Below, piece after piece: positions 19,889-30,351 of a stretch of DNA of 64,000 bases (the first letter of the stretch is position 1; every line of letters begins with the position of its first letter). The stretch is from positions 682,001 to 746,000 of the forward strand of contig CALNWN010000001.1 in assembly GCA_940746715.1 (NCBI GenBank), written 5' to 3'. The notes beneath the pieces are model-generated. The model was given only the letters and a program-made list of their open reading frames with translations, did no database searches and had not been told where the DNA came from. The stretch is from an uncultured Paraburkholderia sp. Its GTDB lineage: Bacteria > Pseudomonadota > Gammaproteobacteria > Burkholderiales > Burkholderiaceae. The position numbers and the translations under genes were made by a program.

Positions 19889-21598
19889 ATGAACACCGAA
19901 CGCAACGACGCGCCAGCGGCATCCAATTTCATCCGCAACATCATTGACGACGACAACCGCTCCGGCAAGTGGCGCCAGCGCGTCGAAACGCGCTTTCCGC
20001 CCGAGCCGAACGGCTATCTGCACATTGGTCACGCCAAGAGCATCTGCCTGAACTTCGGCGTGGCGCGCAGCTACGGCGGCGTGTGCCACCTGCGTTTTGA
20101 CGACACCAATCCGGAAAAGGAAAGCGTCGAATACGTCGACTCGATTATCGACGCCGTGCGCTGGCTCGGCTTCGAATGGCAGAAAGACGGCAAGGAGCAC
20201 CTCTATTACGCGAGCGACTACTACGACAAGCTGTACGAATTCGCCGAGCTGCTGATCGAGCGCGGCAAGGCTTATGTGGACAGCCAGTCGGCGGAAGAAA
20301 TGCGCGCGAACCGCGGCTCCGCGACCGAAGTCGGCACGCCCTCGCCGTTCCGCGAACGCTCCGTGCACGAGAACCTCGACCTGTTCCGCCGCATGAAGGC
20401 CGGCGAGTTCAAGGAAGGCGAGCACGTGCTGCGCGCGAAGATCGACATGTCGTCGCCGAACTTCAATATGCGCGATCCGGTGCTTTACCGCATTCGCTTT
20501 GCCCATCACTACCGTACTGGCGACACATGGTGCGTGTATCCGATGTACGACTACACGCACTGCATTTCGGACGCGCTCGAAAACATCACGCATTCGCTGT
20601 GCACGCTCGAGTTCGAAGACCACCGTCCGTTGTACGACTGGATTCTGAACGAGCTCGCCGAAGCCGGCATTTTCACGCGCCCGCTGCCGCAGCAAATCGA
20701 ATTCTCGCGCCTGAACCTGACGTACGCGATCACGAGCAAGCGCAAGCTGCTGCAACTCGTGACCGAAGGCCACGTGGACGGTTGGGACGATCCGCGCATG
20801 CCGACCATCGTCGGCGTGCGTCGGCGCGGCTTCACGCCCGAGTCGATCCAGCTCTTCTGCGAGCGCATCGGCGTGACCAAAGTCGATTCGTGGATCGACA
20901 TGAGCGTGTTTGAAGGCGCGCTGCGCGACGATCTCGACGAGAAGGCACCGCGCATTGCCGCCGTGCTGGACCCGCTCAAGCTCGTCATCGACAATTTCCC
21001 CGAAGGCCTCACCGAGCCGTGCAGCGCGCCGGTGCATCCGCACCATCCGGAACAGGGCGTGCGCGAGTTTCCGATTTCGCGCGAGCTGTGGATCGAGCGC
21101 GACGACTTCACCGAAACGCCGCCAAAAGGCTACTTCCGTCTCTTCCCGGGCAACAAGGTGCGCCTGCGCTACGGCTATGTGATCGAGTGCACGGGTGTGG
21201 AGAAGGACGAGAACGGCAACATCGTCGCGGTGCATTGCAACTACTTCCCGGACAGCAAGTCGGGCACGGAAAGCGCGAACAACTACAAGGTCAAGGGCAA
21301 CATCCACTGGGTCAGCGCGGCAGCCGCGTGCCCGGCCGAAGTGCGCATCTACGACCGCCTGTTCAAGGAACCGCAACCGGACGCGGGCGGGCGCGACTTC
21401 CTCGAAGCGCTGAACCCGGACTCGAAGCGCGTGGTCAACGCCTACCTGGAGCCGGGCGCGCACGGCGCGCTGCCGGAACAGCGCTATCAGTTCGAACGCC
21501 ACGGCTACTTTGTCGCGGACCGCGTCGACTCGAAGCCGGGCAAGCCGGTGTTCAACCGGATCGTCAGCTTGCGCGACAGCTGGGGCAAGCCGGCGTAA
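19889..21598 (+). CDS. glnS: Glutaminyl-tRNA synthetase
   Basis: Class I synthetase charging tRNA-Gln. The 569-residue protein is intact. It has the HIGH-type motif [29 protein letters not shown], and the KMSKS-equivalent region [15 protein letters not shown], then the two beta-barrel anticodon-binding domains ending [18 protein letters not shown] 19889 gives the usual MNTERND start; an upstream in-frame extension to 19847 is not conserved in style. With alaS it is a long undamaged gene surrounded by broken neighbours. A strong terminator follows at 21646. Confidence 0.97.
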   Translation: MNTERNDAPAASNFIRNIIDDDNRSGKWRQRVETRFPPEPNGYLHIGHAKSICLNFGVARSYGGVCHLRFDDTNPEKESVEYVDSIIDAVRWLGFEWQKDGKEHLYYASDYYDKLYEFAELLIERGKAYVDSQSAEEMRANRGSATEVGTPSPFRERSVHENLDLFRRMKAGEFKEGEHVLRAKIDMSSPNFNMRDPVLYRIRFAHHYRTGDTWCVYPMYDYTHCISDALENITHSLCTLEFEDHRPLYDWILNELAEAGIFTRPLPQQIEFSRLNLTYAITSKRKLLQLVTEGHVDGWDDPRMPTIVGVRRRGFTPESIQLFCERIGVTKVDSWIDMSVFEGALRDDLDEKAPRIAAVLDPLKLVIDNFPEGLTEPCSAPVHPHHPEQGVREFPISRELWIERDDFTETPPKGYFRLFPGNKVRLRYGYVIECTGVEKDENGNIVAVHCNYFPDSKSGTESANNYKVKGNIHWVSAAAACPAEVRIYDRLFKEPQPDAGGRDFLEALNPDSKRVVNAYLEPGAHGALPEQRYQFERHGYFVADRVDSKPGKPVFNRIVSLRDSWGKPA

Positions 21599-21645
21599 GC
21601 GGCTTAGGTCTGAGCGCGCGTGAGTCGCGCGTCGGATTACCGGAG

Positions 21646-21684
21646 AAGGCGTGCATCGGGTTTATCGGATGCACGCCTTTTTCT
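21646..21684 (+). terminator. Intrinsic terminator after glnS
   Basis: AAGGCGTGCATC pairs with GATGCACGCCTT around a short GGGTTTATCG loop and is followed by TTTTTCTTT. Confidence 0.9.
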
Positions 21685-21727
21685 TTGCGCGTGCTGACTT
21701 CGCCGTTCGGGCGGGTCGTGAGCGCCG

Positions 21728-22178
21728 CTACAGCGACCGATGCAGCTCCGTGAGCGAAAGCGTCGTCTGGAAGAGCCGCGCGAGGCTGCGGCTCGCGTAT
21801 TTTTCCACCTCGTCGGGCGCAGTCCAGCGATACGCGTCCATCTCGGGGATCAGCGTGCCGTCTGAGCGGCGCGGAAACAGCGACGTGCACGTGCATGAAC
21901 TGAGGTCGAGCTCATCGGGCGGTGGCGTGCGCCGCGAACAGGTGCAGATCCTTGTCGCGCCGATAGACAAAAAGGCCCAGGTCTTTCAGACGCTCGGGCG
22001 CGAGCGCGATTCCGGTCTCCTCGACCATCTCGCGCAAAGCGGTGACCGCCGGCGCCTCGCCTTCCTCGCCGTGGCCTTTCGGAATATCCCAGTGCGACGT
22101 GTCGGTTGCGTGCGCGAACAGTACGCTTCCTTCGGGATCGAGCAGGACGATACCGCACGAGACGACCCGCGGGCTCAT
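21728..22178 (-). pseudogene. NUDIX hydrolase, frameshifted
   Basis: A small NUDIX-fold pyrophosphohydrolase (nucleotide or nucleotide-sugar type, substrate unknown). The Nudix box is recognisable in the first frame: GHGEEGEAPAVTALREMVEETGI, preceded by TSHWDIPK. The frame fails near 21924 after LFAAHAT, where one base is missing; the end (PPDELDLSSCTCTSLFPR, DAYRWTAPDEVEKYASRSL) is in a second frame to 21728. Repair gives about 150 residues. The start at 22178 (MSPRVVSCGIVLLD) is chosen by family pattern; the ribosome site is poor. Confidence 0.83.
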
Positions 22179-22278
22179 CGCGGCACCGGCCGCAACGAGC
22201 ACATCGACCGGGTCCGCAGCGCGGCTCGCAGAGGCGCCCTGCGATCGCCCGCGCGCGTCTTCACGACTGCGCGCATGC

Positions 22279-22668
22279 TCAACGCTTCTTCTGCAATTGC
22301 CATTTGCCGCCGCCCTCTTTGCAGAACTGCGGACGCAGAGTCATGGACTGCCCTTTCGCATTGAGCACGACGCCCACGTCGCGGCAGGTGCGCTCGCCGT
22401 CCTTCGACGTGCTCGCGACCGTGATGGCGGCGTCGATCTTCACGCTGTTGCGGGTGCCTTCGTTGACCCAGTTGGTGCTTTCCCCGTCCTGCTTTTCATC
22501 GAGCGCGGTAAAGACGGCTTGCTTGATCGAGTCGACGTCGCGCTGCTTCATATAGCTGATCGGCGTGTCGCTGAGGAAGCCGGGGTTCGCCGCTTGCGCG
22601 CCAATGGCCGCGCCAAGCAGAAGTGCCGCGGCGGTGACTTGACGGAAAGCACGGGGTCGCATCGACAT
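22279..22668 (-). CDS. Small exported protein, RT0821/Lpp0805-like surface protein family
   Basis: A 129-residue protein with a signal peptide (RQVTAAALLLGAAIGAQA, cleavage after AQA). The C-terminal half, with RTCRDVGVVLNAKGQSMTL and PQFCKEGGGKWQL, has two Cys and the ending pattern of RT0821/Lpp0805-type surface antigens. The start at 22668 has a strong GAGGAGA seven bases upstream; an upstream in-frame extension to 22743 lacks such a site. The gene is intact. Location would be periplasm or outer membrane; function is not known. The family call is by eye and moderate. Confidence 0.6.
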   Translation of the reverse strand: MSMRPRAFRQVTAAALLLGAAIGAQAANPGFLSDTPISYMKQRDVDSIKQAVFTALDEKQDGESTNWVNEGTRNSVKIDAAITVASTSKDGERTCRDVGVVLNAKGQSMTLRPQFCKEGGGKWQLQKKR

Positions 22669-22886
22669 GAAGAGTTCTCCTCTGAAACGTTTCGGGCGAT
22701 CACGCGCGCTGGTTGCGGCTCGTGATCTGGACCCCAAAAGCATAGCATGCCCCTTTGCGACAGCCGGGCGCGCGCGTGGCCGGCTGTGGCCGCGCCTGGT
22801 CGGGCGTGCCCATTAGTCAGGCGGGGACAAGCTCATGAAGCGAGGCCGCAAGTCGAGCTCCCGCCCAGCGTTTGAGAGTTTTTAGG

Positions 22887-23210
22887 ATGACTCCCATATC
22901 CCCGCCCGGCGCGCCTTCCTATGATTGGCCCTATTGCGCGCTCGCGCTGAATGACTTCAAACGCCTCATCATGGAATTGTCCGTTGCACTGGAAATCGTT
23001 GCCGTCGCACTTGCGCTCTTGTGCGCGGTGCTGGTGCCCGTGGCGATTCGACGCGACCCCGGTCTCGCGCGCCCGATCGTTCGCATCGACGGATTTCGGC
23101 GCCCACGCTGGCCGAACGTCTTGACGCGCGTCGGCGTGGCGTGCCTTCTCGTCTCCTTTGTGCTTCTGCTGTCGGCCTGTTATTGCATGCTCGCGGACCC
23201 GCGTGTCTGA
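22887..23210 (+). CDS. Hypothetical small membrane protein
   Basis: An unrecognised protein of about 107 residues (from ATG 22887) or 80 residues (from ATG 22971). It has two hydrophobic segments, EIVAVALALLCAVLVPVAI and VGVACLLVSFVLLLSACYCML, separated by a basic loop with RRPRWPNVLTR. This is a two-helix inner-membrane hairpin pattern. Neither start has a strong ribosome site (AGG directly before 22887). The hydrophobic periodicity argues for a real protein; nothing indicates its role. Confidence 0.5.
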   Translation: MTPISPPGAPSYDWPYCALALNDFKRLIMELSVALEIVAVALALLCAVLVPVAIRRDPGLARPIVRIDGFRRPRWPNVLTRVGVACLLVSFVLLLSACYCMLADPRV

Positions 23211-23273
23211 ACCCTATCGCTGCGGCTGTCCCGATGCCGCCGCGCAGTCGCCCTTTCAGTGCGACGCTGCGCC

Positions 23274-24672
23274 TCAGTGCCCTGCCTTATAGCCGTCGGT
23301 GAGCGTGTTAAGAAACGCCACCATGTCCTTGATTTCGGCCTCGTCGAGCGCGGGCTTGTCGCCGGGCTTGCGGTCGAACGGCGGCTCGGTGTTCAGATTC
23401 GCCCAATAGCGCTTCGGCAAATCGTCGAACTTCTGCACCTTGCCCTTCACGACAGGATAGAACTTGCCGGGATTCGTGTCGCGCTCGGCATAGAAATGCA
23501 GCACCTCTTCGAGCGAGTGATAGATGCCGTTGTGAAAGAAGCTCTTTTTCAACGCGACGTTGCGCAGCGTCGGCGTGCGGAAGATGCCGCAGAACTCCGC
23601 GCGGCCCTTGAGATCGGTGCGCTCCGGACCGCACGCGCCCAGGTCGTAGAAACGAGGATCGCGATTCACCGCGAGCGCGCGGTTGCGCGGCACGCCGATC
23701 GCGATCAGGCCGAAGTCGCTGAACTGCGGCGGCGCGCCGTCCCGGCTGCGCTGGCTGATGTGGCAGCTCGCGCAATTGCCCTTCTTTTCGTCGTTGAAAA
23801 GTTGCAGACCGTGCAGCTCGGCTTGGGTGAGCTGCGCCTTGCCCGCCAGATAGGCGTCGTATTTGCTGCTGTACGGGTAGAACAGTTCGGGCGTCTGCTC
23901 GAAGGTTTCGAGCGCCTGCGGGACCGCCTTGAAGGTCGCGTCGTCGCTATCCAGAATACAGAATATGTTCGCCAAATGCCGCGCGAAAATCGCCGGCATA
24001 GGGCGCGGCCTTGATCGCCGCGGTCACCTTCGCGGGCGAACTGCCCATCTCGAACGACGACAAGAGCGGAATGCGCGCTTGGTCGCCGCCGCGATCCACG
24101 CGGCCGTCCCATGTGAGCCCGCCGGTCGGGCCCGCGTCGACGCTCTCGTCGCCTTCGTCGTCGGACTCGTGATAGTGCTCGGCGAACGCCGGCACCGCTT
24201 GCAAATACTTGAGCGTCGGCGCAGCGCGCATGCCCGTGCGATGCATGTCGTCGCCGCCCAGTTGCACGGACAACGCGTTGGCAGGCGAAAACCCGTGGTC
24301 CGGGCTGTGGCACGACGCGCACGCGAGCTTGCCCGAACCGGACAGCGACGGGTCGAAGAACAATTGCTTGCCGAGCGCGGTCATCTTGCGCACCGATTCG
24401 TAGACTTGCGCGCGCGTTTGACCGCCGTCCGGCGCCGCTTCGCGAGCGGCCACTTTCACCACCTGCGCGGCACTCGCCACCGCGAGCGGATTCGCTGGTG
24501 CCTGCTGAGCGCTCGCGCCCCCGTCCGCGGCAATAGCTGGCGCGCCCGAATCGCAACCGGCGAGCCCGGCGCTCACCGCCACCGCCGCTAAGGTAAATCG
24601 GCACAAAAATCCGAACGCAAACCCGGCGGCCGCCGGTCTGGCGCGCCCGCCTTGAGCCGCCCCCGCTTGCAC
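23274..24672 (-). pseudogene. Di-haem cytochrome c peroxidase (MauG/CcpA family), disrupted by a 7-bp duplication
   Basis: An exported di-haem peroxidase or MauG-like oxidase. The first frame has a signal/lipoprotein N-terminus (VSAGLAGC), haem site 1 LACASCHSPDHGFSP and GGLTWDGRVD. It ends at GEHILYSG because CAGAATA is repeated in tandem at 23952-23965 (plus strand). After the duplication the second frame has haem site 2 NCASCHISQRS, FRTPTLRNVALKKSFFHNG and the C-terminal DMVAFLNTLTDGYK. Removing one copy restores about 463 residues. The start (GTG 24672) is uncertain. A duplication is a genuine replication-slippage event, not a typical read error. Confidence 0.88.
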
Positions 24673-24939
24673 GCTTCTGGCGCCGTCGCACGCCCTGCTG
24701 TATTTCGGATCCCCGTCAGACCGAGCCGCATATGAATGTCGTGAATGTGCGATATCGAAGTCCGCGAGCGTATTTCATCAGTATGTCGTCGACATGACAT
24801 CCAGCCGACAGAAGTTGCCGACTCAAAGCGATCCGTAATGAATACATCGTTCTGTCAAATTGCGTCGCCACACTTTCGCACGCGGTCAACGAGCGATGCC
24901 CTGCACGCGGCCCGTCCCCAACGAGAGAGAACCCCCAAC

Positions 24940-26513
24940 ATGAACAAGAAACTGATCTGCGCGACGCCCTTGGCGATCGCCGCAGCGCTGAGCCTGTATG
25001 CATGCGGCGGCAACGAGGTCACGCAACCCGACATCACGTCGATCAAGACCGTGGTGGTGATCGACGCGGAAAACCGCAGCTTCGACAATCTGTACGGCAA
25101 CTTCCCGGGCGCGAACGGTTTGCAGAACGTCACGGCGGCTTCCGCGAAGCAGCTGGACCGCGACGGCTCGGCACTCGCTACGCTGCCGCAGGTCTGGAAC
25201 GGCCTCACGCAAACCGGCGTGACGCCGGTCGTCACACAAGCGATGACGGCCAATCTGCCCAACAGCCCGTTCGCGATCGACGACCCCAACGGGTTCAACA
25301 CGCCGATCACCGCGACCACGCGCGATCTGTATCACCGCTTCTATGAAAACCAGATGCAGATCGACGGCGGCAAGAACGACAAGTTCGCCGCGTGGGCGGA
25401 TTCGGGCGGCCTCGTGGGCCATTACACGCTCAATGCCGACAAACTGCCGCTGTGGAAAATCGCGCAGCAATACACGCTGGCCGACAACTTCTTCATGGGC
25501 GCATTCGGCGGCTCGTTCCTGAATCACCAGTGGCTCGTGTGCGCGTGCACGCCGTCTATCCGAACGCGGACACGAGTCCGGCGGCCGGGTCCATTTCGGC
25601 CGTGCAAAGCGACGGCGTGACGCTCAAGCTCGCGTCGAACTCGCCGGCCTCGGCGTTGAACGGGCCGCCCAAGTTCGTGCTGTCCGGCAACCTCACGCCT
25701 GACTTCTTTGCGGTCAATACGATGCAGCCGCCGTATCAGCCGAGCGGCAACAAGCCGGCTTCGGGCGGCGACGCCACGCTTGCCGATCCGGGCGCGGCCA
25801 CGACGTTGCCCGCGCAGACGCAGCAGCATATCGGCGATCTGCTGAACAACGCGAAGGTGTCGTGGGCCCGGTATGGCGGCGCGTGGGGCGCGGCATTGTC
25901 GGCGGCACAGAGCGGCACGTCGAATGTGATTTACGGCGCGAATCTGAGCACGCCGAACTTCCAGCCGCATCACCAGCCGTTCAACTACTTCGCCGATCTT
26001 GCGCCGGGCACCGCGAACCGCGCGCAGCATCTGCTCGACGGCGGCCTGGGTGGTTCCGAGTTCATCAAGGCGATCGACAGCGGCACGCTGCCGCAAGTCA
26101 CGTTTTACAAGCCGCAGGGCAACCTGAACGAGCACCCGGGTTACACGGACGTCGCGTCGGGCGACCAGCACATTGCCGATGTCATTTCGCATCTGCAGAA
26201 GAGCCCGCAGTGGAACAACATGCTGGTGGTCGTCACCTACGACGAAAACGGCGGCTTCTGGGACCACGTCGCGCCGCCGAAGGCCGACCGCTGGGGTCCG
26301 GGCACGCGCATTCCGGCGCTCATCGTCTCGCCGTTCGCGAAGAAGGGTTTTGTCGATCACACGCAGTACGACACGACCTCGATCCTGCGCTTCATCACGC
26401 ACCGCTTCTCGCTGCCGACGCTGCCGGGTATCGCGGCGCGCGACGCGGCGCTCGTCGCCAACGGCGGCAAGCCGATGGGCGACCTGACCGCGGCACTGAA
26501 CATCAAGCAGTGA
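24940..26513 (+). pseudogene. Phosphoesterase-family acid phosphatase/phospholipase C-like protein, frameshifted
   Basis: An AcpA-type member of the phosphoesterase family (PF04185 group). ATG 24940 is followed by a signal sequence and lipobox-like SLYACGG, then VVVIDAENRSFDNLYGNFPG (metal-binding Glu/Asn) and NHQWLVCACTP. One G is missing near 25553 (CTPVYPNAD expected). The second frame continues through VTYDENGGFWDHVAPPK and IPALIVSPFAKKGFVDHTQ to 26513. Repair gives about 524 residues. It would release phosphate from periplasmic substrates, a possible link to the phosphate regulon further right, but no Pho box is seen upstream. A terminator follows. Confidence 0.87.
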
Positions 26514-26572
26514 ACGCGTGATGGCCAAGCAACAACGGTAAGCAACAGCCACCCTCGCGGGCGGCTTTCGAC

Positions 26573-26600
26573 GGGCAGCTTCGGCTGCCCATTTTTATTG
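26573..26600 (+). terminator. Intrinsic terminator after the phosphoesterase remnant
   Basis: GGGCAGC and GCTGCCC close a stable TTCG tetraloop, followed by ATTTTTATT. Confidence 0.88.
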
Positions 26601-26604
26601 GGCA

Positions 26605-26642
26605 TAAAAAAATCCCATCACCGAATTGCGGTAGATGGGATT
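26605..26642 (-). terminator. Intrinsic terminator of tRNA-Arg
   Basis: On the minus strand AATCCCATC pairs with GATGGGATT, followed by a run of T. It lies 15 bases beyond the tRNA 3' end. Confidence 0.82.
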
Positions 26643-26656
26643 CTTCATGCAGACAA

Positions 26657-26733
26657 TGGCGCGGCGGGCGAGGATCGAACTCACAACCTCAGGTTTAGAA
26701 GACCCGTGCTCTATCCAATTGAGCTACCGCCGC
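26657..26733 (-). tRNA. tRNA-Arg (anticodon UCU)
   Basis: A 77-base cloverleaf with encoded CCA. The acceptor stem GCGGCGG/CCGCCGC is perfect with discriminator G. The D arm is TAGCTCAATTGGATAGAGC, the anticodon loop is CTTCTAA (anticodon TCT) on a CGGGT/ACCTG stem, and the T loop is GTTCGATC. It reads AGA (and AGG by wobble), rare Arg codons in a high-GC genome. No integrase or repeat of the tRNA 3' end is seen nearby. Confidence 0.96.
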
Positions 26734-26749
26734 ACAAGGCTGGGCCCGG

Positions 26750-26755
26750 ATTATA
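26750..26755 (-). promoter_or_regulatory. Candidate -10 box of the tRNA-Arg promoter
   Basis: A perfect TATAAT on the minus strand lies 17 bases before the mature tRNA 5' end, followed by a GC-rich discriminator (CCGGGCCC) as in stringently controlled stable-RNA promoters. The -35 region is weak (CTGGCG at 17 bases). Confidence 0.55.
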
Positions 26756-26803
26756 ACCGATCGCCCCGCACCCGCCAGCACGCGGCGGGCACGTCCAACA
26801 TGA

Positions 26804-27632
26804 TCACACCGGCTGCGGAGGCAGCGCAAACCAGCCGAGGAACGCGATGCCCGCGATCACGCAGTAAAGGCCGAACGACGCGAGACGTCCGCGGCCTTCG
26901 AAATAGCGCATCAGGAAGCGCACGCTGAGATACGCGGCGATGGCCGTCAGCACGCCGCCAAGCAGCGCGTCGGCAAGCTGGCCCGGCGCATGAAAGAGCT
27001 TGGGCAGTTCGAGCAGCCCGGCCGCGAAAATGATCGGCGTGCCGAGCAGAAACGAGAACTCCGCGGCCTTTTCGGCGGTGAGGCCTGCTGCATTGCCGGC
27101 GATCATCGTGAGGCCGCTGCGCGAAAAGCCCGGAATCAGCGCGCCGATCTGCGCGAGGCCGACAAAAAACGCCTGACGGAAGTTCATCTTCTCCGGCTCC
27201 TGATGCGCGCGCGAGCGCTGCAGGCGGTCGCCCAGCCACAACAGCACGCCGTTGACGATCAGCGCAATCGCGACAATGCGCAAGTCGTGGAAAATCAGTT
27301 CGAGCCGCTTTTCGAGCAGCAGCCCGACGAGCCCGGCCGGGATCGTGCCGATGATGAGCGCCCATATCATGTGTGCGTCGTCATTGCGGCGTCCCCCGAG
27401 CGACGAGAAAAAGCCGCGCACGAGCGCGCACCAGCGCTCGCGGAAATACCACAGCAACGCAAACGCGGTGCCGAGGTGCAAGGCGACGAGAAAGGGCAGC
27501 AACTGCGGCGCGTGTTTATCGATGCATGCCGAACAATGCGGGCACCAGCAGCGTATGGCCGAGACTGCTCACCGGGAAGAGTTCGGTCACGCCTTGCAGC
27601 ACGCTCAGGAAAATCAGAAACGACAGGTTCAC
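26804..27632 (-). pseudogene. uppP: Undecaprenyl-diphosphatase, frameshifted near the N-terminus
   Basis: UppP/BacA is an inner-membrane phosphatase that recycles undecaprenyl pyrophosphate for peptidoglycan and O-antigen synthesis. GTG 27632 starts [20 protein letters not shown], which carries the catalytic Glu-rich motif and SSLGH. Two bases are lost near 27521, giving TAA at 27516-27518 after GMHR. The other frame holds the rest: [19 protein letters not shown], the [10 protein letters not shown] phosphatase motif and the remaining membrane helices to 26804. Repaired length is 276 residues, normal for the family. The two catalytic motifs are now in different frames, so restart inside the gene cannot rescue activity. 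Confidence 0.9.
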
Positions 27633-27953
27633 GCGGCAGTCCTAGTAAGGAAAATGTCGGGGACAGCGCGCCGCACAAACGGATTCCGGCGCGTCAAAAG
27701 GCGCACCGATTATGCCTGGCTGCCAGGTCAGCGCCAAGCGTTTGGGCCGTATTAGGGGAAATTTTGACGCGCTGCGTCACGATTCGCCAGGATCGTTACG
27801 CGAAACGCCCATCAGAAAGAGCCGCTCATCAGCAGCCCTTGAATCATCTAATGGCGAGCGGCGAGATCAGCGCGCTCGCGAGGGCGCCATGCTTACGAAC
27901 TGCAAGCTATGCATCGCGTGAGCGTGGGGCGGCGCAGCGGCGAGCCGCGCGGA
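27633..27953. other. Intergenic region left of the 28-residue protein gene
   Basis: I see no gene, RNA or repeat here. It contains the upstream region of uppP on its left edge and otherwise unassigned GC-rich sequence. Confidence 0.4.
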
Positions 27954-28040
27954 TCAGCGCTCGAGCTTGTAAAAGAAGTAGACGGTGCTGGCGGTGAACA
28001 TGCCGAACAGGGCGACACCCATTGCCATTGCGAGATCCAT
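27954..28040 (-). CDS. 28-residue single-span membrane protein
   Basis: A very short gene behind a perfect Shine-Dalgarno (AGGAGG, five bases from ATG 28040). The product starts MDLAMAMGVALFGMFTA and ends STVYFFYKLER: one transmembrane helix with a short charged C-terminus. Such micro-membrane proteins often act as accessory subunits of membrane complexes, but no partner is encoded next to it. The ideal ribosome site and sensible topology are the evidence; I cannot name a family. Confidence 0.6.
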   Translation of the reverse strand: MDLAMAMGVALFGMFTASTVYFFYKLER

Positions 28041-28332
28041 GACGCCTCCTGAGCGATCTCGCCCGGCGGTAGTAGATATCACCGGGCAGTGAGACGGATT
28101 ATCGGCAAGAACGGCCAACTCGCGACACTCGCAATTTCCCGAGAAGGGTTTCCCCGTAGCGCAAAGCAGAGCAAAATCGTCGTCTCGGCCGGCCCGAGTT
28201 GCCGGTGCGGCAGGCAACGAATCGTCTGAAAGACGGGGTCACCGCCGCTGCGGGGGCCCGCCCCAGCCGCCGCCGAAGCGCCGTCAGCCGTGCATTCCCC
28301 GGGCTCAACCCTTTTTCATCACGCCATCGACC

Positions 28333-29243
28333 ATGCCTCTTTCACCGCAGCAGGACATTCTCGAAATCGCCCAAGACGCCTCCGTGCTCCGCTTCGCGCC
28401 GCAAGCCGGCGGCCGTCTGCTTTCGTGGGTCATCGACGGCGAGGAAGTGATCCATTGGCCGGAACACGCGGACTGGAGCCAACCTGCGCGCATCCGCGGC
28501 GGCAACCCGCTGCTGTTTCCGTTTCTCGGACGCCATCGCGTGGACGGCGAGATCGGTTACTGGCGCGACGCGCAAGGCACGGTACGCGAACTACCCATGC
28601 ACGGCTTTGCGCGCGACCTGCCCTTCGACGCCCACGCCGACGTGCACGGCGCCGGCCTGCGCCTCGTGCTGACCGACAGCGAGGCGACGCGCGCCGGCTA
28701 TCCGTTCGGCTTTCGCTTCGAAGCGGCGTATACGCTTATCGACGCGCACACGCTCGACGTCACGCTGACCACCACCAATACGGGCGAGACGCACCGTTGC
28801 CCTACTACGCCGGCCATCACTTTTACTTCACGCTGCCGCACACGCAGCGCGCCGAGACGTCGCTCGAACTGCCGCCCACCGAACGGCGCTTCCAGCAGGC
28901 CGACGGTTCGATCAGCGCGGCCGAGCCGGGCGAACCGCGCTACACGCTCGACGAAGCGCGCATCCACGACCGCTTTCATTGCCTGACCGGCGTGCCGGAT
29001 CGGCCGGTCAAGCTGCTCGCGCCGGGCCTTGACCGCGTCATCACGATCGACCTGCAGCGGCCGAACTCCGTGGCGTGGTACTGCGTGACCACGTGGACGG
29101 AAGCGCCGGAGTCGGACTTCTATTGCGTCGAGCCCTGGCTCGGCTTGCCCGATGCGATCCATAACGGGATGGGGCTGCGCTGGCTCGATCCGGGCAAAAC
29201 CGAAGCCGCCGCATTGCGCATCCATGTAGGCAAGCCCGGCTGA
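28333..29243 (+). pseudogene. Aldose 1-epimerase family protein, frameshifted
   Basis: A galactose-mutarotase-fold enzyme that would interconvert sugar anomers. The first frame reads MPLSPQQDILEIAQ, FAPQAGGRLLSWVIDGEEV, GGNPLLFPFLGR and MHGFARDLPF. The frame is lost near 28796 after TTTNTGET. The second frame starts with LPYYAGHHFYFTLPH and carries the conserved WYCVTTWTEAP and FYCVEPWLGLPDAIHNG, ending 29243. Repair gives about 303 residues, the normal length. The change could be one base lost from a T run or two gained. Confidence 0.86.
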
Positions 29244-29415
29244 ACTGCGCGTGAAGCCGCGCGCGGGCTGCTGCGCTCAAAAATGGCGCCTCTGCCCGTT
29301 TTCCCGATGCTGCAACGCAAAACCGTTAGAATCGGACGCGTTGTCTCTACCTGCCGCGTGATCGGGATCGGCGCGCGGCAGCGCTTTGCGAGGTCCAATG
29401 CCTGGAACAACAAGA

Positions 29416-30132
29416 ATGATCAAACGACTCGCCTGCGTGTCGTTGGTGGCGCTCGTCGCCGTGTGCGGGTCGGCGCGCCGGTGGGGCCGGGGTTCTATCG
29501 TGTCGAACGGGGCGACACGCTGTCGAAGATCGCGCGCAGTCACCGGCAATCGGTGCAAAGCATCGCGCGCTGGAACAACCTGACCAACCCGGACAGCATC
29601 GAGGTCGGGCAAGTACTGCGCGTCGAGCCGCCCAATGGCGCGGCCGCGACGAGCGGCGCCGTGCGCAGCAGCGGCACCGGCAGCGCGAGTGCTTCTGCGG
29701 GTTCGTCTGCGGGTTCGTCTTCCTCGCGCTCCGCGCCCGCCGACAATGCACCGTCCGCGCCCGCGTCGTCGATTTCCCTCGTGTGGCCGACTAGCGGCAG
29801 CGTGATTCGCGGCTTCGACGGCGCGAACTCGAAGGGCATCGACATTGCAGCCCCCGCGGGCACAACCGTGGTGGCGGCGGCAGCGGGCACAGTGGTGTAC
29901 GCGGGCAATGGCCTGCGCGGTTACGGCAATCTGCTGATTCTCAAGCACAACGCCGAGTATCTGACCGCCTATGCGCACAACCGGGCGCTGTTCGTGAAAG
30001 AAGGCGAAACCGTCGCGCAAGGCCAGAAGATCGCCGAGATGGGCGATACCGATACCAACCGCGTCGCTGCATTTCGAGTTGCGCTATCAGGGCCGCTCGA
30101 TCGACCCGTCGCGGGCCTTGCCGCCGCGTTAG
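29416..30132 (+). pseudogene. LysM plus M23-family (NlpD-like) envelope protein, frameshifted twice
   Basis: ATG 29416 starts a signal sequence ([19 protein letters not shown]). A 2-base change near 29476 shifts into the frame with the LysM domain ([36 protein letters not shown]), a Ser/Ala linker and the LytM/M23 domain ([40 protein letters not shown]). Two bases are missing near 30066, so the ending [19 protein letters not shown] is in yet another frame with its stop at 30130-30132. The first zinc-ligand His is replaced by Gly in SKGIDI, as in non-catalytic NlpD/EnvC-type amidase activators, so this probably activated septal amidases. Confidence 0.85.
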
Positions 30133-30351
30133 GCGAGTCGGCGGGTTCGTTCGCCACGCGAGTCCGCGCGGGGCTTTCATGCGGACAGCCCGGCGTGCTG
30201 CCGCTTTCTGTTGCCGCTCGCTTGCTGCTTCCCGCCGCTGTTTGCGCCGCGATGCATCGGCGGCCTAGGGAACCCTGCGTGCTATAAACGCTCAATCCGG
30301 CACACGTGGCCTCGCGCCACGTCTTTCATGTCATCTGTAAGGAATTCTGCA

